This document shows, in pieces, positions 34,035-42,489 of a DNA stretch of 64,000 nucleotides. The position numbers and the translations under genes are program-made. The DNA comes from AC-32 sp963736055 (lineage in GTDB: Bacteria > Actinomycetota > Thermoleophilia > Gaiellales > Gaiellaceae): NCBI GenBank assembly GCA_963736055.1, contig CAVTNM010000008.1, positions 248,001 to 312,000 on the forward strand, in the 5' to 3' direction. Every line of letters starts with the position of its first letter. Within the stretch, counting starts at the first letter, position 1. Under the pieces are notes generated by a model that had not been told where the DNA came from, ran no database searches, and worked only from the letters and a program-made list of their open reading frames with translations.

Positions 34035-34448
34035 GTGCGCGTCGTTCTCGCCACGGTCCTACTGCTCCTTCTCTCGGGCACGGCAACCGCGACCGGCGCC
34101 TTCGTCCAGTTCCGGACGCCCTCCGCGAACATCGGCTGCGCTTACAGCTCGGGCTCCGGCAAGCCGTCACTGCGCTGCGACATCCTCAGCGGGCTGAAGC
34201 CGCACCCGGCCGAGCCGAGCGACTGCAACCTGGATTGGGGCTTTGGGTTCGCGCTTGCCCCGACCGGGCGCGCCAGGCCCGTTTGCGCAGGCGACACCGC
34301 CGTCGACAGGACGGCGAAGGTGCTGCGCTACGGTCGAACGTGGTCACGCGGCGGCCTCACCTGCACGTCACGCGTCGCCGGACTGCGCTGCAAGAACCGG
34401 AGCGGCCACGGCTTCTTCCTCAGCCGCGGCCATTCGTACCGCTTCTAG
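34035..34448 (+). CDS. Secreted protein, DUF6636-like
   Basis: 137-aa exported protein: signal peptide to about residue 19 (VVLATVLLLLLSGTATA), then a compact Cys-rich domain FVQFRTPSANIGCAY...LRCDIL...CNLDWGFGF...VCAGDT and CTSRVAGLRCKNRSGHGFFLSRG. The pattern resembles actinobacterial DUF6636 proteins of unknown role; the six Cys probably pair in the envelope. GTG start 34035, leaderless-type. TAG stop lies in a large inverted repeat. Confidence 0.85.
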   Translation: MRVVLATVLLLLLSGTATATGAFVQFRTPSANIGCAYSSGSGKPSLRCDILSGLKPHPAEPSDCNLDWGFGFALAPTGRARPVCAGDTAVDRTAKVLRYGRTWSRGGLTCTSRVAGLRCKNRSGHGFFLSRGHSYRF

Positions 34449-34532
34449 GAGGGTTTGGCGAAATACCGACTGTGTCGTCGAGCCGGCGCTGCTCGCCCCG
34501 GCGACGAGTGCTATTCGGCCAAACCCTCCTAG
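34445..34532. repeat. Inverted repeat carrying both convergent stop codons; bidirectional terminator or small element
   Basis: CTAGGAGGGTTTGGC (34445-34459) is the exact reverse complement of 34518-34532. The next six bases on each side are also nearly complementary, and an inner TCGTCG/CGACGA pair extends the stem, so the 88 nt would fold into one long hairpin. The TAG of the DUF6636 gene and the TAG of truA both lie in the arms. Most simply a bidirectional terminator; the sharp ends could also suggest a mobile element. Confidence 0.8.
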
Positions 34533-35245
34533 TAGCGAACCGAGACCAGGTACAGGCCGCCCGGCGGCGCGGTCGCGCCGGCTTCCTCCCGCGGGCGGCC
34601 CTCGAGCAGCGCGGCCAGCTCGTCCGGCGAACGCTCGAGCATCGTCCCGACGAGCGTGCGCACCATATGTCGCAGGAACGAATCGCCGGTGAGCTCGAGC
34701 TCCAGCGCGTCGCCGCGGCGGTGCCAGACAGCAGATTCGATCGTGCGCGTGAAGACCTGGTGGTGCGTCTCGGTGGGCGTGAACGCACGGAAGTCGTGCT
34801 CGCCGAGCAGGAGATCGGCCGATTCGGCCAGCCGCTCCTCGTCGAGCGCGTGCGGGTACCACCATGAGCGGTCGGCCTCGAATGCGGAGCGTGCGGCGCG
34901 GCGGTACACCCGGTAGCGGTAGGTCCGGGCCTTGGCGGAATGGCGCGCGTGGAAGTCCGGCGGCGCCTCCGCGGCGTGGATGACGGCCACGTCGTCCGGG
35001 AGCGCCGCGTTGAGCGCCGCTGCCGCACGCTCGGCGGGCGCGCCGCCCTCGACGTCGACCGACGCCACCTGGCCGAGGGCGTGCACACCGGTGTCGGTGC
35101 GGCCCGCCACCGCGAGCGCGGACCAGCCGGAGAAAACACGCCCGAGCGCCTCCTGCAGCGCTCCCTCCAACGTTCTCAGCCCGGGCTGCGCGGCCCAGCC
35201 ACGGTAGCCGGTGCCGTCGTACTCCAGCGTTAGCCTCAGGCGCAC
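34529..35245 (-). CDS. truA: tRNA pseudouridine(38-40) synthase TruA
   Basis: Makes pseudouridine at positions 38-40 of tRNA. The 238-aa protein shows LEYDGTGYRGWAAQP, the catalytic Asp in VAGRTDTGVHALGQVAS, YRYRVYRR and FLRHMVRTLVGTML. Usually follows rplQ; here a plus-strand gene separates them. GTG at 35245. Confidence 0.95.
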   Translation of the reverse strand: MRLRLTLEYDGTGYRGWAAQPGLRTLEGALQEALGRVFSGWSALAVAGRTDTGVHALGQVASVDVEGGAPAERAAAALNAALPDDVAVIHAAEAPPDFHARHSAKARTYRYRVYRRAARSAFEADRSWWYPHALDEERLAESADLLLGEHDFRAFTPTETHHQVFTRTIESAVWHRRGDALELELTGDSFLRHMVRTLVGTMLERSPDELAALLEGRPREEAGATAPPGGLYLVSVRY

Positions 35246-35269
35246 GTCAGGAGGCCCTGACCGAGTTTG

Positions 35270-35283
35270 TAAGGTGTTCCTTA
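35270..35283 (+). promoter_or_regulatory. Small dyad upstream of the VIT-like gene, possible metal-regulator site
   Basis: TAAGG-TGTT-CCTTA (35270-35283). The symmetry is DtxR/MntR-like in outline but shorter than a consensus box. It lies about 46 nt before the predicted start of transcription. Confidence 0.3.
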
Positions 35284-35310
35284 TGCTCTGATGACCTGCG
35301 CTTTGGTTGG

Positions 35311-35322
35311 TATACTCTAGTC
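35311..35322 (+). promoter_or_regulatory. Extended -10 promoter, leaderless, for the VIT-like gene
   Basis: TATACT (35311-35316) preceded by TGG (TGN form) and 6 nt before ATG 35323. The strongest -10 in the window. Confidence 0.65.
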
Positions 35323-35796
35323 ATGACCGAGCGCGTGTTTCTCCTTCAGCGAGTCCAGCCGGCCCTCACCGGGCTGATCGACGGATCCTTGTCGACGATC
35401 GCTCCCATCTTCTCGGTCGCCCTGTACACACGGGAACCGCACGTCGCGTTCATCGCCGGCACCGCGACCGCGATCGCGGCGGGCATCAGCATGGCGTACT
35501 CGGAGGGGCTCTCGGACACCGGCGAGCTGACCGGGCGCGGAAACCCGATCGTCCGCGGCGCAATCACCGGAGTGGGAACCTTCATCGGCGGCATCCTGCA
35601 CACGCTGCCGTTCCTGATCCCGCATTTCGAGGTCGCGATCGTCACGGCGGCCGTCGTGGTCGCCTTCGAGCTCGTCACGCTCGCCTACCTGCGCTGGCGC
35701 TTCTTCCAGACGAGCTTCGTCGGCTCGCTCGCGTACGTGACGCTCGCCGGGCTCGTGATCGCCGGGGTCAGCGCCGGGCTAGGCGTCAGCGGCTGA
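35323..35796 (+). CDS. VIT1/CCC1-like membrane protein (157 aa)
   Basis: Integral membrane protein with about five hydrophobic segments. GLIDGSLSTIAPIFSVAL and AGISMAYSEGLSDTGELTGRG resemble the first and middle motifs of the VIT/CCC1 iron-manganese transporter family; the region between is shorter than in VIT1 so transport is not certain. Small for the family but similar short members exist. ATG 35323 has an excellent -10. Inserted on the opposite strand between rplQ and truA, with an 18-nt tail-to-tail overlap with rplQ. Confidence 0.8.
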   Translation: MTERVFLLQRVQPALTGLIDGSLSTIAPIFSVALYTREPHVAFIAGTATAIAAGISMAYSEGLSDTGELTGRGNPIVRGAITGVGTFIGGILHTLPFLIPHFEVAIVTAAVVVAFELVTLAYLRWRFFQTSFVGSLAYVTLAGLVIAGVSAGLGVSG

Positions 35797-36216
35797 GACC
35801 GTCTCGGCCTCTTCCTGGCGCCGGGCAGCACGCGGCCGAGGCTCGATCGTGCCCTCCGGCGTGAAGTCCACCAGCTCGAGGTAGACCATCTCCGCGGCGT
35901 CGCCCTGGCGGGGCCCGATCCGGATGATTCTCGTGTAGCCGCCGTTCCGGTCGGCGAAGCGAGGGCCGACGTCGCTGAAGAGCACGTGGACGACGTCCTG
36001 CGAGCGCAGGAAGGCAAGGGCCTGGCGCCGTGCATGGACGCCGCCCCGCCGTCCGAGCGTGATCATCTGCTCGGCGACCGGCTTGACCTCCTTCGCCTTG
36101 GCCGCGGTCGTTCTGATCCGGCCGTGCTCCAGAAGCGCACCGGTGAGGTTGGCGTACAGCGCCTTCCTGTGCGAGGCGTCGCGGCCGAGCTTCCTGCCTG
36201 ACCGCCGGTGCCTCAC
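35779..36216 (-). CDS. rplQ: Ribosomal protein bL17
   Basis: 50S protein at the exit tunnel region. MRHRRSGRKLGRDASHRKALYANLTGALLEHGRI is the standard N-terminus; the core ends near residue 120 and a 20-residue Arg/Glu-rich tail follows. GTG 36216 overlaps the rpoA stop (GTGA). Last gene of the alpha operon here. Confidence 0.97.
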   Translation of the reverse strand: MRHRRSGRKLGRDASHRKALYANLTGALLEHGRIRTTAAKAKEVKPVAEQMITLGRRGGVHARRQALAFLRSQDVVHVLFSDVGPRFADRNGGYTRIIRIGPRQGDAAEMVYLELVDFTPEGTIEPRPRAARRQEEAETVSAADA

Positions 36217-37193
36217 GCGGCGCTGTTCTCCTCGCCGCGCAGGGTGAGCCCGTGGGTGCCGAGCGTCTCCTTGACCTCTTCGATGGACTTCTTGCCGAAG
36301 TTCGGGATCGCGGCGAGCTCGTTCTCCGTCTTCGTGACGAGGTCGCCGATCGTCTCGATGCCGACGCGCTTGAGGCAGTTGTAGGAACGCACCCCGAGCT
36401 CGAGCTCCTCGATCGGGAAGTTCTCCATCCCGTGCGCGAGCGCCGGCTCCGCCTGCGTCTCCGCGGCAGCCTGCTCGCCGAAGCCCTCGATGCGGTCGAG
36501 ATCGGTGAAGATCGCAAGCTGGCGGATCAGGATCTCCGCGGCCTGGCCGATCGACTCACGCGGGTCGATGGACCCATCGGTGGTGACGTCGATGCGGAGC
36601 TTGTCGTAGTCGGTGCGCTGCCCGACGCGGGCGGCCTCGACGTCGTACGAGACGCGCCGCACCGGCGAGAAGATCGAGTCGATCGGGATCACGCCGATGG
36701 TGTGCTCCGGCCCCCGGTTCAGCTCGGCAGGGACGTACCCGCGGCCACGTCCGATCGTGAGCGTCACCTCGAGCTTGCCCTTGTCGGAGAGGTTGGCGAT
36801 CTCGAGGTCCGGATTGAGGATCTCGAGCTCTGCCGGCGCCTCGATGTCGGACGCCTTGACCACGCCGGCGCCCTTCTTGGAGAGCCGCACCTCGATCTCG
36901 GGCGACTCGCCGTGCAGCCGGCAGATCAGGTTCTTGAAGTTGAGCAGGATGTCGGTCACGTCCTCGCGGACGCCGGGCAGGGTGGTGAACTCGTGCGCGA
37001 CGCCCTCGATCTTGACCGAGGTCACGGCGGAGCCCTCGAGCGACGAGAGCAGCACGCGGCGCAGCGAGTTTCCGAACGTGTAGCCGAAGCCGCGGTCGAG
37101 CGGCTCGATCACGAACACGCCGCGAGTGTCCTCGACCTCCTCGTGGACGATGCGCGGAACCTGGAACTCCATCAAGCTTGTACGTACAGCCAT
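36213..37193 (-). CDS. rpoA: RNA polymerase alpha subunit
   Basis: Dimerises to start polymerase assembly and contacts activators through its C-terminal domain. 326 aa: N-terminal domain with EPLDRGFGYTFGNSLRRVLLSSLEG, and alpha-CTD from about 245 with the helix-hairpin-helix SYNCLKRVGIETIGDLV and NFGKKSIEEVKETL. Typical length. Located between rpsD and rplQ as in most bacteria. Confidence 0.98.
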   Translation of the reverse strand: MAVRTSLMEFQVPRIVHEEVEDTRGVFVIEPLDRGFGYTFGNSLRRVLLSSLEGSAVTSVKIEGVAHEFTTLPGVREDVTDILLNFKNLICRLHGESPEIEVRLSKKGAGVVKASDIEAPAELEILNPDLEIANLSDKGKLEVTLTIGRGRGYVPAELNRGPEHTIGVIPIDSIFSPVRRVSYDVEAARVGQRTDYDKLRIDVTTDGSIDPRESIGQAAEILIRQLAIFTDLDRIEGFGEQAAAETQAEPALAHGMENFPIEELELGVRSYNCLKRVGIETIGDLVTKTENELAAIPNFGKKSIEEVKETLGTHGLTLRGEENSAA

Positions 37194-37212
37194 TACCTTC
37201 CTTTCGGACGAG

Positions 37213-37833
37213 CTACTTCGAGTAGAGCTCGACGATCAGCGATTCCTGGACGGGCGTGTCGATCTCGTCACGCTCCGGCCACTTCAGAACTTTTCCGGTG
37301 AGGCCGTCGTGGTCGGCCTGGAGCCACGGCGTCACGGAGGCCGTCAGGTCGGTCGCGTCGCGCACGACCTGCTCGGCCGAGCTGCCGGGGCGGAGCATGA
37401 CCACGTCGTCCGGCTTCACCTGGTAGCTCGGGATGTTCACGCGGCGCCCGTTGACCTGAAAATGGCCGTGGCGCACGAGCTGGCGCGCCTGCGCGCGCGA
37501 GGCGGCGAAGCCGAGCCGGTAGATGACGTTGTCGAGACGCGTCTCGAGCATCCGCAGCAGGTTCTCGCCGGTGATGCCCGAGCCCTTCGCTGCCTTCGAG
37601 TAGTAGGTGCGGAACTGCTTCTCGAGCAGGCCGTAGTAACGCCGCGCCTTCTGCTTCTCGCGCAGCTGGAGCAGGTACTCGGACTGCTTGATGCGCCCGC
37701 GGCCGTGATCGCCCGGTGGGTAGCTGCGGCGCTCGACGGCGCACTTCTCCGTCAGGCAGCGCTCTCCCTTGAGGAAGAGCTTCATCCCCTCGCGCCGGCA
37801 CTGCCGGCACTTCGGCGAGCGATCGCGGGCCAT
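37213..37833 (-). CDS. rpsD: Ribosomal protein uS4 (zinc-binding form)
   Basis: 30S assembly protein. The N-terminal CRQCRREG...CLTEKC segment is a C-x2-C...C-x5-C zinc site, as in C+ S4. The S4 RNA-binding domain follows (ARQLVRHGHFQVNGRRVNIPSYQVKPDD). 206 aa, ATG 37833 immediately after the rpsK stop. Confidence 0.98.
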   Translation of the reverse strand: MARDRSPKCRQCRREGMKLFLKGERCLTEKCAVERRSYPPGDHGRGRIKQSEYLLQLREKQKARRYYGLLEKQFRTYYSKAAKGSGITGENLLRMLETRLDNVIYRLGFAASRAQARQLVRHGHFQVNGRRVNIPSYQVKPDDVVMLRPGSSAEQVVRDATDLTASVTPWLQADHDGLTGKVLKWPERDEIDTPVQESLIVELYSK

Positions 37834-38238
37834 CTAGACCCTCCGCCGCTTCTTGGGGCGCACGCCGTTGTGGGCCTGCGGGGTCACGTCCTTCACGCCG
37901 AGGATCTCGAGCCCCGCCGCCTGGAGCGACCGGATCGCGGTCTCGCGGCCGGATCCCGGGCCCTTGACGAAGACCTCGACCTTCTGGAGCCCGTGCTCCA
38001 TCCCCTTGCGCGCGCATGCGTCGGCGGTGACCTGCGCCGCGAACGGGGTGGACTTGCGGGAGCCCTTGAACCCGGCCGAGCCGGCGGACTCCCACGCGAT
38101 CACGTTTCCCTCGTTGTCGGTGAGGGAGACGATCGTGTTGTTGAACGACGTCTTGATATGCGCCTGACCGATCGCGATGTTCTTCTTCACGCGGCGGCGC
38201 GCGCGACCACGGGTCGCCTGTCTACGCGGAGGTGCCAT
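37834..38238 (-). CDS. rpsK: Ribosomal protein uS11
   Basis: 30S platform protein. VKKNIAIGQAHIKTSFNNTIVSLTDNEGNVIAW and the C-terminal DVTPQAHNGVRPKKRRRV are conserved. 134 aa. Shares one base with the rpsM stop region at 38238. Confidence 0.98.
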   Translation of the reverse strand: MAPPRRQATRGRARRRVKKNIAIGQAHIKTSFNNTIVSLTDNEGNVIAWESAGSAGFKGSRKSTPFAAQVTADACARKGMEHGLQKVEVFVKGPGSGRETAIRSLQAAGLEILGVKDVTPQAHNGVRPKKRRRV

Positions 38239-38621
38239 CAGGTCTTGGTAGCCGCCTTCTTACCGCGCCCGACCGTCTTCTTCGGCCCCTTGCGCGTGCG
38301 CCCGTTCGTCTTCGTCCGCTGCCCGCGGACCGGCAGGCCGCGCCGGTGGCGAATGCCCCGGTAGGCGCCGATCTCGCCGAGGCGCTTGATCGCCTGGGTG
38401 CGCTCGCGCCGCAGGTCGCCCTCGACCTGGAGATTCGAGTCGATGTACTCGCGAAGCTTCGTGATCTCCTCGTCGGTCAGGTCCTTGATCTTCTCGTCGG
38501 ACGAAAGCCCGGTATCGGCGCAGATCTTCCTCGCGGTCGACTGGCCGATGCCGTAGATGTAGGTCAGCCCGATCTCGAGCCGCTTCTGGTTGGGCAGGTT
38601 GACGCCGGCGATGCGTGCCAC
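38238..38621 (-). CDS. rpsM: Ribosomal protein uS13
   Basis: 30S head protein contacting 50S and P-site tRNA. MARIAGVNLPNQKRLEIGLTYIYGIG start, HhH core, and RGLPVRGQRTKTNGRTRKGPKK tail. 127 aa; GTG 38621. Confidence 0.98.
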   Translation of the reverse strand: MARIAGVNLPNQKRLEIGLTYIYGIGQSTARKICADTGLSSDEKIKDLTDEEITKLREYIDSNLQVEGDLRRERTQAIKRLGEIGAYRGIRHRRGLPVRGQRTKTNGRTRKGPKKTVGRGKKAATKT

Positions 38622-38623
38622 TA

Positions 38624-38737
38624 CTAGCCCTGCCTTTGCTTGTGACGTGGGTTGGTACAGATGACCATGGTCTTGCCGTGCCGCTTGATCACGCGGCAGC
38701 GCTCACACATGGGCTTTACCGATGCTCTGACCTTCAT
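38624..38737 (-). CDS. rpmJ: Ribosomal protein bL36 (zinc form)
   Basis: 37 aa, MKVRASVKPMCERCRVIKRHGK and on, with C11, C14, C27 and H32 as the zinc ligands of the C+ form. ATG 38737. Ends 2 nt before rpsM. infA, normally just upstream, is not here; the next gene upstream is the M29 aminopeptidase. Confidence 0.95.
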   Translation of the reverse strand: MKVRASVKPMCERCRVIKRHGKTMVICTNPRHKQRQG

Positions 38738-38810
38738 CTCTCCTCATTCGACCGCTCGTAGACACGAAAAAACACGGCTCCCGCCGCGGCTGAGTATCGT
38801 AGCAAACCGC

Positions 38811-39894
38811 TTAAACCAGCCAGCGGCCGCTCTCCTGCACGACGCGGCCGTCGACCTCGATCCTGCCGCCCTCGCGGAGGTCCTTGACGATGTCCCAGTG
38901 GAGCTGGCTGATATTGGTGCCGCCGACCTCGGGCAGGCCGTTGCCGAGCGCGAGATGCGCGGTGCCGTCGATCTTCTCGTCGAAGAGCGTGTTCTTCATG
39001 TATCGGGTGATCCCGGGGTTGCAGCCGATGCCGAGCTCGCCGAGCCGGCGGGCACCCTCGTCCAGGTCGAGCATCTCCGTCAGGAACTGCTCGTTGCTTG
39101 CAGCCGAGGACTCGACGACGACCCCCGACTCGAACTTGAGCGAGATTCCGGTGACCTCGCGGCCGTTGTAGACGGCCGGGAACTCGTCGAAGACGATCGT
39201 GCCCTCGGCGGAGTCCTCGACGGGTGAGAGGAAGAACTCGCCGCCGGGCATGTTGGCGCCGCCCGCGTCGACCTCTGCGGAGCGGCCGGCGAGGCCGAGC
39301 CGGATGTCCGTGCCGCCCCCGACGAGCCTGACCTCCTCGGCCTTGTCGAAGTGCTCGGCGTAGCGCGACATGCGCTCCCGCTCAGCGTCCCAGTTCAGCA
39401 GGCAGGCGCCGTAGAGGAAGTCTGCGAACTCAGCGAGCGAGAGCCCAGCGTCCTGCGCGAGAGCCGGAGTCGGGTACTGGCAGCCCACCCACTTGAGCTC
39501 GTGCGTGAACATCCGCTCCATGTGCGGCCGCATGGCCGACTGGAGCTTCGCCAGGCCGCTCGGCCGGCAGGCCGGTCAGCTCACGAGTGTTCTCGGGAGC
39601 CTCGATCGAGATAAGGCCGTCCGCGTGGTCGAACGCGTAGGCGTCGATCGCCGCCGGCTTGCCGAGCAGGTCCTCGCGGGCCTCCAGCGCCCACGGGATA
39701 TTCGTCCCGTAGCCGGTCAGGTTCGCACGCTGAATCGCATAGGCCCCGCGCCGTCCGACCTGGCGGCTGACCTCCTCGAGCAGCGGGCGCGCGAGGTAGC
39801 TACCCGTGACGAGCACCTGCCAGCCCGGTTGGACGTCCACGCAGGTCTCGACAAGAAGCTTGGCGTAGGCCTCGACGCGCGGGTCGCCGCTCAC
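38811..39894 (-). CDS. M29-family aminopeptidase, apparent single-base frameshift
   Basis: Metal aminopeptidase (AmpS/PepS type). The N-terminal part from GTG 39894 (MSGDPRVEAYAKLLVE...) reads through ENTRELTGLPAER and then goes out of frame; the C-terminal part (MRPHMERMFTHELKWVGCQYPTPALAQDAG...to 38811) is in another frame and begins with QYPTPALAQDAG, the M29 motif, and later the metal-site motifs NPGITRYMKNTLFDEK and NISQLHWDIV. Deleting one of the two G at 39554-39555 joins GLPAER to LAKLQSAMRPHME, giving a 360-aa protein of typical length. Assembly error or a true frameshift. GTG overlaps map's stop (GTGA). Confidence 0.85.
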
Positions 39895-40655
39895 GTGCGC
39901 ACCGCCGTTCGCGCTGCGGTCAGAATCCTCGGCCCCTCCTCGGTGATCGCCACCGTGTGCTCGAAATGGGCGGAGAGAGAGTTGTCGGCCGTCGAGATCG
40001 ACCACTCGTCGTCGTGCAGCACGACCTCGGCCCCGCCCGCGTTGATCATCGGCTCGATCGCGAAGGTCATGCCCTCCGAGAGGAGCGGGCCGCGGCCCGG
40101 TTCGCCGAAGTTCGGGATCTGCGGTTCCTCGTGCATCGACCGGCCTACCCCGTGGCCGACGAGGCTGCGGACGACCGAGTAGCCGTGCTCCTCGGTGACG
40201 CGCTGGATGGCGTGCGAGATGTCCGAGAGCCTGTTCCCGACGCGGCACTGGTCGATCCCCGCGGCCAGAGCCGCCTGGCAGCCCTCGAGCAGCCGCTCCG
40301 CCTCGGGAGAGATCTCGCCGATCGGGAACGTGTAGGCCGAGTCGGCCACGAAGCCGTCGAGCGTCACGCCGACGTCGATCGAGAGGACATCGCCCTCGTG
40401 AAGCGCGTAGGGCCCCGGAATCCCGTGGACGACCATGTCGTTGGGCGAGGCGCAGATCGAGGCCGGATAGCCGCGGTAGCCCTTGAACGTCGGGACTCCG
40501 CCGCGAGAACGGATGAAATCGTCGGCGACCTCGTCGAGCTCTTCCGTGGTGACGCCAGGCCGCGCGCGCTCGCCGATCAGCGCGAGCGTCTCGGCGACCA
40601 CCACTCCAGCGCGCGCCATCCGGTCGATCTCGGCGGGGGCCTTGCGGATGATCAT
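39891..40655 (-). CDS. map: Methionine aminopeptidase, type I
   Basis: Removes N-terminal Met. The 254-aa protein has the metal ligands in SIDVGVTLDGFVADSAYTF (two Asp), GHGVGRSMHEEP (His), FAIEPMI (Glu) and the final Glu in HFEHTVAIT. Type Ia length without an N-terminal extension. ATG overlaps adk's stop (ATGA). Confidence 0.98.
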   Translation of the reverse strand: MIIRKAPAEIDRMARAGVVVAETLALIGERARPGVTTEELDEVADDFIRSRGGVPTFKGYRGYPASICASPNDMVVHGIPGPYALHEGDVLSIDVGVTLDGFVADSAYTFPIGEISPEAERLLEGCQAALAAGIDQCRVGNRLSDISHAIQRVTEEHGYSVVRSLVGHGVGRSMHEEPQIPNFGEPGRGPLLSEGMTFAIEPMINAGGAEVVLHDDEWSISTADNSLSAHFEHTVAITEEGPRILTAARTAVRT

Positions 40656-41233
40656 CTGACCGCCGCCTGCTCGAGCGCCTGCTGAATCTCGTTGAAGACC
40701 TCGCCGACGGAGCGGTCGGCGTCCACCGGCACGAGGATCCCGCGGGCCCGGTAGTGCTCGATCAGAGGCGCCGTCTGGTCGTGGTACAGGCCCAGGCGTG
40801 TCCGGATCGCCTCCGGCGTGTCGTCGGCCCGGCCTTCCTCTCGAGCCCGCCGCAGCAGACGCTCGACGCTCTGCTCCTCTGGCAGTTGGAACTCGAGGAC
40901 CACGTCCAGCGGGCGTTCGATCTCGTTCAGCTTCTCGTCGAGAGCCTCGGCCTGCCGCGACGTACGTGGAAACCCGTCGAGGACGACCCCGCGCTCAGTG
41001 TCCTCCTGGGCGAGCCGGTCGCGGATCAGCTCGATCATCACGTCGTCGGGGACGAGCTGTCCGGAATTGAGCAGCGGCTCCGCCTTCCTCCCGAGCTCGG
41101 TGCCCGCCGCGATCGCCGTCCGGAGGATGTCGCCGGTGGCGATGTGAGGGATGCCGTACTCCCGGGAGATCAGCTTCCCCTGGGTTCCCTTGCCCGCGCC
41201 CTGGGGGCCGAGCAGGAGGACGTCGAGCAGCAT
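40652..41233 (-). CDS. adk: Adenylate kinase (short-LID form)
   Basis: ATP + AMP to 2 ADP. P-loop GPQGAGKGT (variant of GPPGAGKGT), IATGDILR, LDGFPRT and a short LID (RRAREEGRADDTPEAI) without the Cys4 zinc motif. 193 aa. Starts 2 nt after secY; map follows by ATGA. Confidence 0.97.
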   Translation of the reverse strand: MLLDVLLLGPQGAGKGTQGKLISREYGIPHIATGDILRTAIAAGTELGRKAEPLLNSGQLVPDDVMIELIRDRLAQEDTERGVVLDGFPRTSRQAEALDEKLNEIERPLDVVLEFQLPEEQSVERLLRRAREEGRADDTPEAIRTRLGLYHDQTAPLIEHYRARGILVPVDADRSVGEVFNEIQQALEQAAVR

Positions 41234-41235
41234 CG

Positions 41236-42489
41236 CTACTTGAGGAAGCCCTCGTAGGAGCGCATCATCATCTGCGACTCCATCTGGCGCATCGTGTCGA
41301 GTGCGACGCCGACGACGATCAGCACCGAGGTGCCGCCGAGAGCGCGGGAGGTCGCCTGCGAGAAGCCGCCGTAGCGGATGAAGAGGCTCGGTAACACGGC
41401 CACGGCAGCCAGGTAGATCGACCCAGGCAGCGTTAACCTGGTCAGCACCCGGTCGAGGTATTGCGCGGTCGGCGGGCCCGGACGGATGCCGGGGATGTAG
41501 CCGCCTTGCTTGCGCAGGTTGTCGGCCTGGTCGACGGGGTTGAACTGGACCGCCGTGTAGAAGTAGGTGAAGACGATGATCAGGACGGCCTCGAGCAGGA
41601 GATAGGTCAGGCTGGACGGCTGGAAGTGCCGGTTGACGAAGCCCTGCGTCTGCGGAAAGTACTGGCCGATCGTCGGCGGGAAGGCCATCACGGCGGCCGC
41701 GAAGATGATCGGGATGACGCCCGCCATGTTCACGCGCAGGGGCATATAGGTCGAGTCGCCTGTGGTCATGCGGCGGCCCACCATGCGCTTTGCGTACTGG
41801 ACGGGAATCCGCCGCTGGCCCTCCTGGATGAAGACGACCGCGACCACGATCGAGATCGCGATCAGCGGGAAGAACAGCTTCTCCATCGGGCCGCCGTTGT
41901 ACCAGGCGGTCACGCCCGCAGGCGCGGACGCGAGGATCGACGCGAAGATCAGCAGCGAGATGCCGTTGCCGATCCCGCGCTTGGTGACCATCTCGCCCAT
42001 CCACATCAGCAGCGTGGTGCCCGCGGTGAGCGTGATCACGATCAGGACGGTGCGCCCCGCGTTGCTGTTGAGCGCACCCTGGCGCTGGAAGAGGTACGCG
42101 TAGCCCGTGGCCTGCGCCGCGGCGAGCACGACGGTCAGGTAGCGCGTGTACTGGTTGATCTTGGCGTAGCCCGCCTCGCCTTCCTTCTGGAGCTGCTCCA
42201 GCTTCGGGATCACCACCGTGAGGAGCTGCAGGATGATCGAGGCCGTGACGTAAGGCATGATCCCGAGCGCGAACAGCGAGAACTGCGAGAGCGCGCCGCC
42301 CGAGAACACGTTCAGCAACCCGAGGATCGTGCCGCCCTGGTTGTTGAAGTACTGCTTGATCTGGTCGGAGTTGACGCCGGGCGCCGGGATCCACGAGCCC
42401 AGCCGGTAGAGCCCCAGCACCATCGCGGTGAACAGGACGCGCTTCCGGAGCTCCGGCACGCGCCATGCGTTCGCTAGCCAGGAGAACAC
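41236..42489 (-). CDS. secY: Protein translocase subunit SecY
   Basis: Ten-TM pore of the Sec translocon. MFSWLANAWRVPELRKRVLFTAMVLGLYRLGSWIPAPG start, plug region, and the cytoplasmic loops KRGIGNGISLLI and RKQGGYIPGIRPG. 417 aa, GTG at 42489, abutting rplO by no gap. Confidence 0.98.
   Translation of the reverse strand: MFSWLANAWRVPELRKRVLFTAMVLGLYRLGSWIPAPGVNSDQIKQYFNNQGGTILGLLNVFSGGALSQFSLFALGIMPYVTASIILQLLTVVIPKLEQLQKEGEAGYAKINQYTRYLTVVLAAAQATGYAYLFQRQGALNSNAGRTVLIVITLTAGTTLLMWMGEMVTKRGIGNGISLLIFASILASAPAGVTAWYNGGPMEKLFFPLIAISIVVAVVFIQEGQRRIPVQYAKRMVGRRMTTGDSTYMPLRVNMAGVIPIIFAAAVMAFPPTIGQYFPQTQGFVNRHFQPSSLTYLLLEAVLIIVFTYFYTAVQFNPVDQADNLRKQGGYIPGIRPGPPTAQYLDRVLTRLTLPGSIYLAAVAVLPSLFIRYGGFSQATSRALGGTSVLIVVGVALDTMRQMESQMMMRSYEGFLK

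Noticed and set aside
38738..38810. infA in the gap between rpmJ and the aminopeptidase gene
   Set aside because: The gap is 73 nt, too short for the 72-codon gene, and no IF1 motif is visible in any frame.
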